A stretch of DNA of 64,000 nt, taken from contig NZ_JBNPXH010000007.1 in assembly GCF_050433395.1 (NCBI RefSeq), forward strand, positions 1 to 64,000, written 5' to 3'. The notes under the pieces were generated by a model. That model worked only from the letters and a program-made list of their open reading frames with translations, ran no database searches and was not told the DNA's origin. The DNA is from Mobilitalea torta. GTDB lineage: Bacteria > Bacillota > Clostridia > Lachnospirales > Lachnospiraceae. The position numbers and the translations under genes are program-made. Within the stretch, counting starts at the first letter, position 1, and each line of letters opens with the position of its first letter. Positions 7,973 through 16,505 of the stretch are shown here, in pieces.

Positions 7973-8799
7973 ATCAAGAAAAATGGAAGTATTATAACCA
8001 TGCAATAATACCCAATACTGCCCCTCATGCAGAAGTTGACTTAGGGTCAATTAATCATGAAAAGAAATGGAAGAATATAGGAGGAACACCATTACTTGCC
8101 CGGTGGACATCAGACTTTGATTGTGGATATGAAACAAATTGGTGGTGGTGTATAAAAGATACACCGTTTAATATATCAGATTTAAAAGCAAAAAGACGAT
8201 ATGAAATTAATAAAGGCCTAAAAAACTTTGAATGTAGGATCATTGATCCCAATGAATACGCAGAACAATTATTTGCTGTGCAATCCGAGGCGTTTTTAGC
8301 GTATCCAGAGAAATATAGGCCTAATATCAATCATGATAGTTTTATTGAATCGATAAGGCGGTGGGATGAGGCACATGTATATGGAGCGTTCAGTGTTGAA
8401 GAAAACAAATTATGTGGATATGCGATTTTAACGACTTATTCTGATTATGCAAATTTCAATGTTTTAAAAACAATACCAGAATATGAGAAGAACGGTGTTA
8501 ATTCAGCACTGGTGTATAAAGTTATTACAGATTTGAATGATAGATTTTCTCAAGGATATTATCTTGTTGATGGAGAAAAAAGCATTTCTCATGAAACTCA
8601 CTTTCAAGATTATCTATACAAGTATTTTGGATTTAGAAAGGCCTATTGTAAGTTAAACGTAAAATACAGATGGTGGATAAAGCCTATTATTATGTTGTTA
8701 TTTCCTTTTAGAAGGATTATTGAAAGATATGATAAATGCAATATTATCCATAATATTATTGGTGTTTTAAAGATTGAAGAGGCTGTACGAGGTTTTTAA
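7969..8799 (+). CDS. Putative GNAT/FemAB-like acyltransferase
   Basis: The 276-residue product overlaps the initiating transferase gene by 4 bases (ATGA), which implies translational coupling. The middle part (about residues 80-200) reads like a GNAT or FemAB-type acyltransferase: KRRYEINKGLKNFECR, GYAILTTYSDYANFNVLK and EKNGVNSALVYKVI. The N-terminus is rich in Trp (WWWCIKD). In bacillosamine loci the position after the aminotransferase and PglC-like genes is often held by a hexapeptide-repeat acetyltransferase (PglD); no such gene is present here, so this protein may acylate the new amino group. The family match is moderate and the acyl donor is unknown. Confidence 0.55.
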   Translation: MNQEKWKYYNHAIIPNTAPHAEVDLGSINHEKKWKNIGGTPLLARWTSDFDCGYETNWWWCIKDTPFNISDLKAKRRYEINKGLKNFECRIIDPNEYAEQLFAVQSEAFLAYPEKYRPNINHDSFIESIRRWDEAHVYGAFSVEENKLCGYAILTTYSDYANFNVLKTIPEYEKNGVNSALVYKVITDLNDRFSQGYYLVDGEKSISHETHFQDYLYKYFGFRKAYCKLNVKYRWWIKPIIMLLFPFRRIIERYDKCNIIHNIIGVLKIEEAVRGF

Positions 8800-8822
8800 T
8801 TATTATACAAGAGGAATACAAG

Positions 8823-9587
8823 ATGAAAATATTGGTATCAATCATAATGCCATCATATAACACAGGCAATTATATTGAAGAAACTATAAATAGTGTTATC
8901 AATCAGACATATCATAATTGGGAGCTTATCATTGTAGATGATTGTTCCACGGATAATACAGACGAAGTAGTTAGACAGTTTTCGGATAAAAGAATTCGCT
9001 ACCTGAAAAATGAGTATAATAGTGGGGCTGCTGTAACCAGAAATCATGCCTTAAGAGAGGCAAAAGGAAAATGGATTGCATTTCTAGACAGCGATGACTT
9101 ATGGCTACCGGAGAAGTTAGAAAAGCAGATAGAGTTCATGGAGAGGAATGATTATCACTTCTCCTACACGGGTTATGTTGAGATAGATGCTGATGGCAAT
9201 GAACTTGGCGTAATAGTAACTGGACCAAATAAAATTACAAAAACAGACATGTTTAACTATTGTTGGCCTGGATGTCTGACGGTTATGTATGATGCAGAGA
9301 TTATTGGGTTAATACAAGTAGTTGATATTAGGAAAAACAATGATTATGCCATGTGGCTGAAGGTATGTCAGAAGGCCGACTGTTTTTTGTTGAATGAAAC
9401 TTTGGCAAAATACCGGAGAGGAAGAAATGGGTCAATAAGCACTCACAGTTATAAAGAGCTTATCAAATGGCACTACAAGTTATTTAAAAATGCAGAAGGA
9501 CAGAACACTGTAATGGCGGTATTTAATACTTGCCGGAATATGGGATTTGGCTTTTATAAGAAGTTGAAGTATGTGGTTAAAGGATGA
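8823..9587 (+). CDS. Family 2 glycosyltransferase (first of three)
   Basis: This 254-residue protein is a GT-A fold inverting glycosyltransferase. The start VSIIMPSYNTGNYIEETINS, the IIVDDCSTDNT loop and FLDSDDLWLPEKLEKQ with its DxD-type metal-binding site are all standard for GT2. It should add one sugar to the lipid-linked repeat unit on the cytoplasmic side of the membrane. There are no membrane segments. A GAGG ribosome site precedes ATG 8823. The donor and linkage cannot be inferred. Base composition from here to about 14 kb is noticeably AT-rich compared with the window flanks. Confidence 0.85.
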   Translation: MKILVSIIMPSYNTGNYIEETINSVINQTYHNWELIIVDDCSTDNTDEVVRQFSDKRIRYLKNEYNSGAAVTRNHALREAKGKWIAFLDSDDLWLPEKLEKQIEFMERNDYHFSYTGYVEIDADGNELGVIVTGPNKITKTDMFNYCWPGCLTVMYDAEIIGLIQVVDIRKNNDYAMWLKVCQKADCFLLNETLAKYRRGRNGSISTHSYKELIKWHYKLFKNAEGQNTVMAVFNTCRNMGFGFYKKLKYVVKG

Positions 9588-9596
9588 AAAATAATA

Positions 9597-10427
9597 ATGG
9601 TGGATATAGTAATTTCTGTAGCTTGTTACAACAATGAAGATGAGATAATTGCCTTCGCAGAACAATTAAGTCACCAGAGGATAAGTGAAAATTTATGTCT
9701 GTTAGTTAGTTGCAATAGCTGCAGCAGTTCCTCAGATTTGGAAAAGAAGCTTAATGATGTTTCGGTACAGACCGCAGTGTACAATCCTAAGGTAAACTTA
9801 GGATATTTACATGGTTGCCTATATGGCTTGTCGGAATATTCAAGAGAGAACGAATATGATTGGGCGATGATAAGCAATACTGATCTTATCTTTGAAAAAG
9901 ATAGCTTCTTTGAAAAGTTTTCCAAAGGAATTAACGATGAAGATATATGGTGTGTAGGACCAGACATCACGCTTAAGACAACTGGTGCTCATCAAAACCC
10001 ATTTTTGATACTGCCCCCCTCTAATAGGATGATTAATACATGGCGATTTGCCTACTCTAATCCAGTAACCTTTAATCTCTACTTCTGGCTAGCAGGCGTT
10101 AAAAGCAGATTGAAAAAGGCCAATAATGAGATCCTAGATTCGAAATTTGTATATGCAGTTCACGGAAGTTGTTTCTTACTACGGAAAGAGTGCATCGAGA
10201 AGATTATAGAGGTAAAAGACGAAATCTTTATGTATGAGGAAGAACTCCTTGTTGCAGAAGTGACAAAAGCGAACGGAAAGAAGGTGTTTTTTGATAATAA
10301 CTTATCTGTGGTACACAATGAAAACCAAGTAACTGGGACAATCAATAATGCGAAAAAGCATAAATGGTTTAAAGATTCTTTCTACTTTCTGTATAAGAAC
10401 TTTTATTCCAACATGCTGAAAGGTTGA
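9597..10427 (+). CDS. Family 2-like glycosyltransferase (second of three)
   Basis: This 276-residue protein resembles the rhamnosyltransferase-like branch of GT2. It starts VDIVISVACYNNEDEIIAFAEQL, has LVSCNSCSSSSDL in place of the usual nucleotide loop, then NPKVNLGYLHGCLYGL and WAMISNTDLIFEKDSFFEKF. The NTDL stretch takes the place of the DxD metal site. A second conserved block is VHGSCFLLRKECIEKI and YEEELLVAEV, which fits the acceptor-binding region. It lies 10 bases after the previous glycosyltransferase and 9 bases before the next, so all three are in one operon. The specificity is unknown. Confidence 0.75.
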   Translation: MVDIVISVACYNNEDEIIAFAEQLSHQRISENLCLLVSCNSCSSSSDLEKKLNDVSVQTAVYNPKVNLGYLHGCLYGLSEYSRENEYDWAMISNTDLIFEKDSFFEKFSKGINDEDIWCVGPDITLKTTGAHQNPFLILPPSNRMINTWRFAYSNPVTFNLYFWLAGVKSRLKKANNEILDSKFVYAVHGSCFLLRKECIEKIIEVKDEIFMYEEELLVAEVTKANGKKVFFDNNLSVVHNENQVTGTINNAKKHKWFKDSFYFLYKNFYSNMLKG

Positions 10428-10435
10428 ACTGACGA

Positions 10436-11407
10436 ATGGGTAAAACAATTGGCGTTGTTGTTGCTACATATAATGGTCAAAAATATGTAGCAGAACAGCT
10501 TGTGAGTATAATTAATCAATCTAAAAAACCAGATCTGATTATAGTTTCAGACGGAAAGTCTTTGGATTTAACTGTTGAAATATGTAATGAGATTCTTTCA
10601 GGGGGAGATATACCATTCGAAGTCCTTACAAGTGAAGTACAGTTGTCAGTAGCAGAAAATTTTCAAAAAGGACTAGCTGCGTGCGATTGTGATTATATTT
10701 TTTTTTCGGATCAGGATGATGTGTGGCTTCCCAATAAAATAGAAATAGTCATACAACAAATGGAAAAACATCAGACATGCATGGCATTTTCGAATGCTCA
10801 AATTGTGGATGCAAAACTTAATGATGAAGGGCGGCCGTTGCTTTGGGAGTCTGTTGGATATGAACAGTTAGAAGACGTCAAAGTATACGGAAAAGGAAAC
10901 ATTGAGCTGATTTCTATACTCATAAGGCATAACATAGTTACAGGAATGTGTATGTGTATTTCAAGAGACTTTAGAAATAAGGTCATGCCACTCTCTCAAA
11001 ATGCGATCCATGATAGCTGGATAGCTATTATTGCTGCTAACGTGGGAAGTATTGTGGCTATAAAAGAAAAGTGCGTTTTGTACAGGCAACATGGAAATAA
11101 TGTCGTGGGCACTACTACAAACATTTGCGCTGCTTTGAAAAATAGAAAGTTATATGCTATCAAAGTTAAAAAAAGAGAACTTATGATAAGAGAGGTAATT
11201 AAAAGAGTTTTCGATGAAACGGATGAGGAGAGCCTTTCCATACTAAATGATTATGTGAGTTTTCTCAAGGAAAGAAACCGATTTATTGATTGTAACAATG
11301 GTTTTTTCTTTCCAATTAAAAGCATAAAGTGGTATCAGAAGTATGAATATAATCATAAACAGATTATAATAAAAGACTATATAACCAGAATTACCAATCA
11401 AGGATGA
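10436..11407 (+). CDS. Family 2 glycosyltransferase (third of three)
   Basis: The 323-residue product is a GT2 enzyme: TIGVVVATYNGQKYVAEQL, SIINQSKKPDLIIVSDGKSLD and the metal-binding FFSDQDDVWLPNKIE. SDQDDVW is the form common in rhamnosyl and N-acetylgalactosaminyl transferases of capsule loci. HDSWIAIIAANVGSIVAI and VLYRQHGNNVVG form the acceptor part of this subgroup. The ribosome site before ATG 10436 is weak, so translation may depend on the upstream gene. The protein has a C-terminal extension of about 80 residues with charged helices. Confidence 0.85.
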   Translation: MGKTIGVVVATYNGQKYVAEQLVSIINQSKKPDLIIVSDGKSLDLTVEICNEILSGGDIPFEVLTSEVQLSVAENFQKGLAACDCDYIFFSDQDDVWLPNKIEIVIQQMEKHQTCMAFSNAQIVDAKLNDEGRPLLWESVGYEQLEDVKVYGKGNIELISILIRHNIVTGMCMCISRDFRNKVMPLSQNAIHDSWIAIIAANVGSIVAIKEKCVLYRQHGNNVVGTTTNICAALKNRKLYAIKVKKRELMIREVIKRVFDETDEESLSILNDYVSFLKERNRFIDCNNGFFFPIKSIKWYQKYEYNHKQIIIKDYITRITNQG

Positions 11408-11429
11408 TAAGGGAGGCAAGGGTTAGAAT

Positions 11430-12650
11430 ATGGAACAAATTCAACGCAGAAAGGGAGATATACCATTTAGTCTGCATAGTATTATGGTTGGATTGACAGT
11501 AATATATTGCGTCCTTTTTCCTGCTGACAAAATTAATATAAAAGAGATAATACTTTTTTTTACGTTGGTGGTTTGCTCTCCGGCGATTATTAGTGCATTG
11601 AAGCAGAAAGATAGTATTATCCTCGCTGTTTACGGAATAATGTATCCACTAGTTACAACCTTAGTATCCATAACGATTGGTAATAGTACGATTTACGGTG
11701 CACTATCATACAGTTATGTTTGGGTTTTCGTACTGCTTATACCTGTAGTGGAAAAATATAATATTGATCTAAAAAAACCATTTATATTTGCAACAACAAT
11801 AGTGGCGTTAATAACAGATTTTATATTTTTGGCTGATGTCTTTGGCCTTGTTTCAATTTATAGAAATCCACTTGTTCTTTTCTTGAGCAATATGAATGAA
11901 TTGCAGTGGGGGAAAGGTTCACTTGCAACATTTGGATATTCGATTTTTTATAAATCCTCTCCATTAATATTCTTTACGTATGGGTATACGCTTTACCATA
12001 AAAAATATTTTCACGCTGCGATTTTGCTATTAGCGTTTTTTGCCTGTGGTACTCGAGCTAACCTTTTAGTTGCCCTATTCGTTACGGCTGCGATTCCGTT
12101 AATATGTTCTAGGACTCCGATGAAGAAGATGATTGTAATAATGCTAGTTTTTGGGGCTTCACTCATTATTCTTCCGAATATAATTGATCGTTTGACGGCT
12201 TTAAATACACTGAAGTATGACAGATCAGAATCAATAAAAATTGCTGCTATAACATCAATTTTTGATCATCTCAATAAGGCGCCTTATAGGTATATATTTG
12301 GATCCGGTGTTGGAAGCTATTTTTACTCATCTGGAAGAAATGCATATGTTGATGTTGTAGAAGTGAGTTATTTTGATTACTTTAGACAGGTGGGTATTAT
12401 CGGCTTTTCCTTCTTGGCTTATTTTCTAATAAGACCCATAAAATGGCTTATCAAGAATGAAAGATGGCTATTGATAGTATATGTTGGTTATTTGGCGGTT
12501 GCTTTTACAAATCCCCTGCTGGTTACATCTACTTCCTTCATGGCATATATAATTGTTTATAGTTGTGGAATGAGTAAAAAAAGAGAATCATTGTTGAAGC
12601 GAAGTGTGTTATTAAGTATAAGCAAAGGTGATTTAGACGATGGCAAGTAG
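11430..12650 (+). CDS. Wzy-like polysaccharide polymerase
   Basis: This is a 406-residue integral membrane protein with about ten hydrophobic segments spread over the whole length and a larger extracytoplasmic loop around residues 270-320 (GSGVGSYFYSSGRNAYVDVVE). That topology, and its position just before a Wzx flippase gene, fit an O-antigen-type polymerase that joins lipid-linked repeat units outside the membrane. Wzy proteins have very little sequence conservation, so the call rests on topology and context. Its last 11 bases overlap the start of the flippase gene. The region is AT-rich. Confidence 0.7.
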   Translation: MEQIQRRKGDIPFSLHSIMVGLTVIYCVLFPADKINIKEIILFFTLVVCSPAIISALKQKDSIILAVYGIMYPLVTTLVSITIGNSTIYGALSYSYVWVFVLLIPVVEKYNIDLKKPFIFATTIVALITDFIFLADVFGLVSIYRNPLVLFLSNMNELQWGKGSLATFGYSIFYKSSPLIFFTYGYTLYHKKYFHAAILLLAFFACGTRANLLVALFVTAAIPLICSRTPMKKMIVIMLVFGASLIILPNIIDRLTALNTLKYDRSESIKIAAITSIFDHLNKAPYRYIFGSGVGSYFYSSGRNAYVDVVEVSYFDYFRQVGIIGFSFLAYFLIRPIKWLIKNERWLLIVYVGYLAVAFTNPLLVTSTSFMAYIIVYSCGMSKKRESLLKRSVLLSISKGDLDDGK

Positions 12651-14076
12651 AAGTAAAGTACTTAAGGCTGGTATGGGATATTCCATAGGCAACATGTTGA
12701 TAAGAGGAATTGCCTTTATATCCACACCAATTTTTACAAGGGTTCTAACTACAAATGATTATGGATTATATTCAACTTTTGTTTCATATGAATCTATTTT
12801 AGCGATGGTAATAGGTTTGTGCCTTCATTCAAGCATAAAATCCGCTAATATAGAATACCCAGGAAAACTAGACGATTATGCCTCAGCAGTGTGTAGCTTT
12901 CAGGTAGTCCTGCTTGTTGTATCTATTGCAATATGGGGTATTTCTGGTGCGGTCGGATTTGATCCCCTTGAAATTGGTAAAGTCCCAGCACTCTTGATGA
13001 TTATTAACGGCTTTGCAAGTTCTATAATTCTTGTTTACAACAGCTATCTTAGTATTTCATATGAATACAAAAAATATTTAACCTTATCGTTTATTTCGTC
13101 CTTTGGAAATATTATATTTTCGCTTCTGCTTATTTTTACAATATTTAAAAACCAAAGATACGTCGGACGTATAGCTGGAACGGCTGTTGCTGCCGCTCTT
13201 GTTGGCTTCATCGTTTTGAAGATGCTCTTTTCTAAAAGACGACCTAGACTCACAAAAGATTATATAAAGTTCGGCATTTCATATAGTCTTCCAATAATTC
13301 CGCATGGACTTTCGCAAGTCATATTGGCTCAATTTGGGAAGATCATCGTACAAAGGGTTGTTGGTAATTCTGAAGCTGGAATATTCGGATTTGCGTATAC
13401 AATTGCACTTATTCCGCAAGTGTTAGGAACTTCATTAGATACTGCTTGGGGACCGTGGTTTTATGAAAATTTTAAAAGAGACAATGAGGTAGTTAAGAAA
13501 AGAGCTCTGCAGTATTTACTGCTCTTTTCTATCTTGATAATTGGAATTAACACTTTTTCGGCTGAAGCAGTGTATATTCTTGGGTCAAAAGCATATTGGG
13601 ATGCAATATATATTGTTCCGTCAGCAGTATTGAGCATGTATTTCTTGTTTTTATATTATTTTCCTTCATCTATTGAATATTACGAAAAGAAAACAAAATT
13701 TATTGCTTTAGGCTCAATGTTGGCAGCACTATTGAACATTGCTTTGAACTATGTTTGTGTTCGAAAGTTTGGTTATGAAGCTGCATCATATGTTACTTTA
13801 GCTACATATGTAGTTTACTTTTTGCTTCACGTTTTCATCGCTGGCAGACTTTCAAAGTTTCCTTTTGATATTGCTAAGATGTCATCTGTGATTTTAATAA
13901 CATGTGGAGTTACAGCTTTAGATATAATCTTTATTAAGAATATACTGATTAGAATAGCCATATTGCTATTGGTATCGGCACTCCTATACTTTATGAATAG
14001 AACAACGATAATGGAGGCGGTACAGATGCTAAGCATTAAGCCTAAAGGGAAGAAGGCAGAAGAAAGGGAAACGTGA
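12640..14076 (+). CDS. Wzx-like repeat-unit flippase (MOP superfamily)
   Basis: The 478-residue product is a polytopic membrane protein with 12-14 predicted segments. It starts KAGMGYSIGNMLIRGIAFIS TPIFTRVL (read in two pieces), the typical Wzx beginning. It should move undecaprenyl-linked repeat units across the membrane before polymerisation. TTNDYGLYSTFVSYESILAM and QRVVGNSEAGIFGFAY are further family-like blocks, and the C-terminus is a short basic tail. The start overlaps the wzy-like gene by 11 bases, and its stop overlaps the start of the licD-like gene (TGATG), so three genes are translationally linked. Confidence 0.85.
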   Translation: MASRSKVLKAGMGYSIGNMLIRGIAFISTPIFTRVLTTNDYGLYSTFVSYESILAMVIGLCLHSSIKSANIEYPGKLDDYASAVCSFQVVLLVVSIAIWGISGAVGFDPLEIGKVPALLMIINGFASSIILVYNSYLSISYEYKKYLTLSFISSFGNIIFSLLLIFTIFKNQRYVGRIAGTAVAAALVGFIVLKMLFSKRRPRLTKDYIKFGISYSLPIIPHGLSQVILAQFGKIIVQRVVGNSEAGIFGFAYTIALIPQVLGTSLDTAWGPWFYENFKRDNEVVKKRALQYLLLFSILIIGINTFSAEAVYILGSKAYWDAIYIVPSAVLSMYFLFLYYFPSSIEYYEKKTKFIALGSMLAALLNIALNYVCVRKFGYEAASYVTLATYVVYFLLHVFIAGRLSKFPFDIAKMSSVILITCGVTALDIIFIKNILIRIAILLLVSALLYFMNRTTIMEAVQMLSIKPKGKKAEERET

Positions 14077-14918
14077 TGCGTGAATTGAGTCTACAAGAAA
14101 TCCAAAAAGTTGAACTTGATATTCTTAAAGTCGTTGCCAATATTTGTGAAAAGGAAAATATAAGATACTTTTTGCATTATGGGACACTTATTGGCGCAAT
14201 CAGGCATGAGGGATTTATCCCGTGGGATGATGATCTAGATGTGGTTATGCCACGTCCTGATTATGAACGTTTTCTGAGTTACTGTAGGAATCATGCTAAT
14301 GAAATACAGCCTTTAGAGCTAATGCATTACACAACAAACAAGAGTTATATTTTCCCAATTGCAAGGGTGAGTGACTCAAGATTTTATGTGAATTATGAAG
14401 GAAAAAAAGATTATGGCCTTGGTGTCTTTGTAGACATATATCCGTTTGATGGTTGCGGAAATACGAAAGAAGAAGCAAAGGAAATATGTAAAAGAAACAG
14501 TAACGACATTTCCATCATTTCCTCAGGGGGAAGAAACTATTTTGAGAAAAGTCCGGGAGGATTGAAAAGAAATATTGTCAAGTTTTTGTTATACTGCTAC
14601 ACTAACGTATTTGGGTTAAAGCAGATAATAAAGCATCTTGATACAGAATCCCGGAAGCATATATTTGAGAAGGATAACTTATCATATTGCACAATTTGGG
14701 GCACATCGTCTCAATGGTCTCAGAACAGATCGGATTTTGAAAGCTACATATATGCGAAGTTTGAAGATGCAGAATTTAGAATATTCAAAAATTATGATGA
14801 GGTGTTGAGAATTATATATGGTGACTATATGAAATTACCACCAGAAGAGAAAAGAATAGGTCATCACTACTATAAAGCATATATAAAAGAATTACAGAAG
14901 TTTGGAGGGGAAAAATGA
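14076..14918 (+). CDS. LicD-family phosphotransferase
   Basis: This 280-residue protein belongs to the LicD/FKRP nucleotidyltransferase-fold family, which transfers phosphocholine, phosphoribitol or similar phospho-groups from a CDP donor to glycans. The hallmark block is seen: FLHYGTLIGAIRHEGFIPWD followed by DDLDVVMPRPDYERF, including the metal-binding Asp cluster. A second block is FVDIYPFDGCG. I prefer ATG 14076, which overlaps the upstream stop, to the in-frame GTG at 14073. No classical choline uptake gene (licB type) or stand-alone licC is nearby, but a cytidylyltransferase-aminotransferase fusion lies 3 kb downstream and may make the donor. Confidence 0.85.
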   Translation: MRELSLQEIQKVELDILKVVANICEKENIRYFLHYGTLIGAIRHEGFIPWDDDLDVVMPRPDYERFLSYCRNHANEIQPLELMHYTTNKSYIFPIARVSDSRFYVNYEGKKDYGLGVFVDIYPFDGCGNTKEEAKEICKRNSNDISIISSGGRNYFEKSPGGLKRNIVKFLLYCYTNVFGLKQIIKHLDTESRKHIFEKDNLSYCTIWGTSSQWSQNRSDFESYIYAKFEDAEFRIFKNYDEVLRIIYGDYMKLPPEEKRIGHHYYKAYIKELQKFGGEK

Positions 14919-15799
14919 AAGGTATTATTCTTGCAGGCGGCGCAGGAACCCGTCTCTATCCGTTGACAATGGTAACGTCAAAGCAGCTCCTGCCGGTTTA
15001 TGACAAACCAATGATTTACTACCCATTGTCCACAATGATGCTTGCGGGGATAAAGGATCTCCTTATCATTTCCACACCAACTGATACCCCTAGATTTGAG
15101 AGTCTCTTAGGTGATGGCAATCAATTCGGCATTAACCTTACTTATAAGGTGCAATCTTCACCAGATGGACTTGCTCAAGCATTTATCCTGGGTGAAGAGT
15201 TTTTGAATGGTGAAGCCGGCGCGATGGTACTGGGTGATAACATTTTTTATGGGAACGGATTCAGTGGAATCTTGAAAGCATCTGTAGAAAATGCTTTGAA
15301 TGGTCGTGCAACTATCTTCGGATACTATGTCACTGATCCAGAACGTTTTGGTATTGTAGAGTTTGATACAAACGGCAAAGTACTCTCAGTTGAAGAAAAG
15401 CCACAGAAACCGAAGAGTAACTACTGTATCACCGGACTCTACTTCTATCCGGCAGGTGTGAGTGAGAAAGCAAAGGTGGTGAAGCCATCTGCAAGAGGTG
15501 AGCTGGAGATTACAATGCTAAACGATATGTATCTACAGGAAGGGCTTCTTGATGTTCAGCTATTAGGCCGTGGCTTTGCTTGGCTTGATACAGGAACAAT
15601 GGACAGTTTGTTTGAGGCAGCAGATTTTGTGCAGATGATTGAAAAAAGACAGGGTATCCAGATTTCCGCACTAGAAGAAATTGCTTATAAGAACGGCTGG
15701 ATTGATAAACAGAAATTACTTGAGTCTGCCGCCAGGTATGGGAAATCTCCGTATGGTGCACATCTCAAAGCAGTCGCTGATGGAAAGATAAGGTATTGA
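14915..15799 (+). CDS. rfbA: Glucose-1-phosphate thymidylyltransferase RmlA
   Basis: RmlA makes dTDP-glucose from dTTP and glucose-1-phosphate. All the usual parts are visible in 294 residues: MKGIILAGGAGTRLYPLT, SKQLLPVYDKPMIYYPLST, LGDNIFYG, and the C-terminal YGAHLKAVADGKIRY, close to the family end. The start overlaps the licD-like gene by 4 bases (ATGA). The codon use is closer to the chromosomal norm than the AT-rich genes before it. In this window it is paired with rfbC and only a broken remnant of rfbB, and rfbD is absent, so dTDP-rhamnose synthesis would need genes elsewhere. Confidence 0.95.
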   Translation: MKGIILAGGAGTRLYPLTMVTSKQLLPVYDKPMIYYPLSTMMLAGIKDLLIISTPTDTPRFESLLGDGNQFGINLTYKVQSSPDGLAQAFILGEEFLNGEAGAMVLGDNIFYGNGFSGILKASVENALNGRATIFGYYVTDPERFGIVEFDTNGKVLSVEEKPQKPKSNYCITGLYFYPAGVSEKAKVVKPSARGELEITMLNDMYLQEGLLDVQLLGRGFAWLDTGTMDSLFEAADFVQMIEKRQGIQISALEEIAYKNGWIDKQKLLESAARYGKSPYGAHLKAVADGKIRY

Positions 15800-15801
15800 T
15801 T

Positions 15802-16365
15802 ATGACAAAGATTGAAACAAAGCTACCAGGAGTTTATATCATAGAACCTCAAGTTTTCGATGATCACCGCGGTTATTTTATGGAAACATGGTCTACCAGA
15901 AACTTTGAAGAAATGGGATTGAACTACGATTTTGTACAGGACAATCAAAGCTTTTCTGCACAGAAGGGAACGCTTCGTGGCATTCACTTTCAAAATGCAC
16001 CGAAGGTACAGGCGAAGCTTGTCCGTGTAACGAAGGGCGCCGTGCTTGATGTTGCTGTTGACCTTCGTAAAGGAAGCCCAACATATAAGCAATGGGTTGC
16101 GGTAGAGTTGTCTGCAGAGAATAAAAGAATGTTCATGATTCCAAGAGGTTTTGGTCATGGCTTCAAGACTCTGACAGATGATGTAGAATTTTGTTACAAG
16201 TGTGACAACCTTTATAACAAGGAGTGTGACAGAGGTATCCGATTTAACGATCCGACCATTGGTGTTGAGTGGGGGGAGGTAATCGAAGAGCTACTCAGCA
16301 TAAAAGATACAACGTCTCCGCTATTGGATGACAGCGATTGTAATTTCGTCTATGGCAAAAGCTAA
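15802..16365 (+). CDS. rfbC: dTDP-4-dehydrorhamnose 3,5-epimerase RmlC
   Basis: This cupin-fold epimerase (187 residues from ATG 15802) acts on dTDP-4-keto-6-deoxyglucose. Family blocks are LPGVYIIEPQVFDDHRGYFM, DNQSFSAQKGTLRGIHFQ with the catalytic His, VRVTKGAVLDVAVDLRKGSP and IPRGFGHGF. A TTG at 15796 overlapping the previous stop is also in frame, but ATG 15802 gives the standard N-terminus MTKIETKLPG. The enzyme acts after RmlB, whose gene survives only as the fragment immediately downstream; an intact rmlB must be elsewhere if this enzyme is to have substrate. Confidence 0.94.
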   Translation: MTKIETKLPGVYIIEPQVFDDHRGYFMETWSTRNFEEMGLNYDFVQDNQSFSAQKGTLRGIHFQNAPKVQAKLVRVTKGAVLDVAVDLRKGSPTYKQWVAVELSAENKRMFMIPRGFGHGFKTLTDDVEFCYKCDNLYNKECDRGIRFNDPTIGVEWGEVIEELLSIKDTTSPLLDDSDCNFVYGKS

Positions 16366-16375
16366 GGATGAGTAA

Positions 16376-16489
16376 TTGTTACAGGCAGCACCAGATTTAC
16401 GTAAAAATGTAAGGGATTGGTTCTATGTTGAAGACCACTGCAAGGTTATAGATTTGATAATCCATAATGGATATATAAATGCTAAATGA
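16376..16489 (+). pseudogene. Remnant of rfbB (dTDP-glucose 4,6-dehydratase)
   Basis: The frame beginning at 16376 and ending at the TGA at 16487-16489 reads KNVRDWFYVEDHCKVIDLII, with HNGYI next. This is the unmistakable RNVRDWLYVEDHC.AIDL block from the C-terminal third of RmlB. The frame opens right after a stop, lacks any start and loses everything after HNG. Only about 35 residues of a roughly 340-residue enzyme remain. It sits exactly where rfbB belongs in an rfbA-rfbC-rfbB cluster, so a deletion has removed the rest. Confidence 0.8.
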
Positions 16490-16505
16490 ACGGGAGGTTA
16501 ATTAA

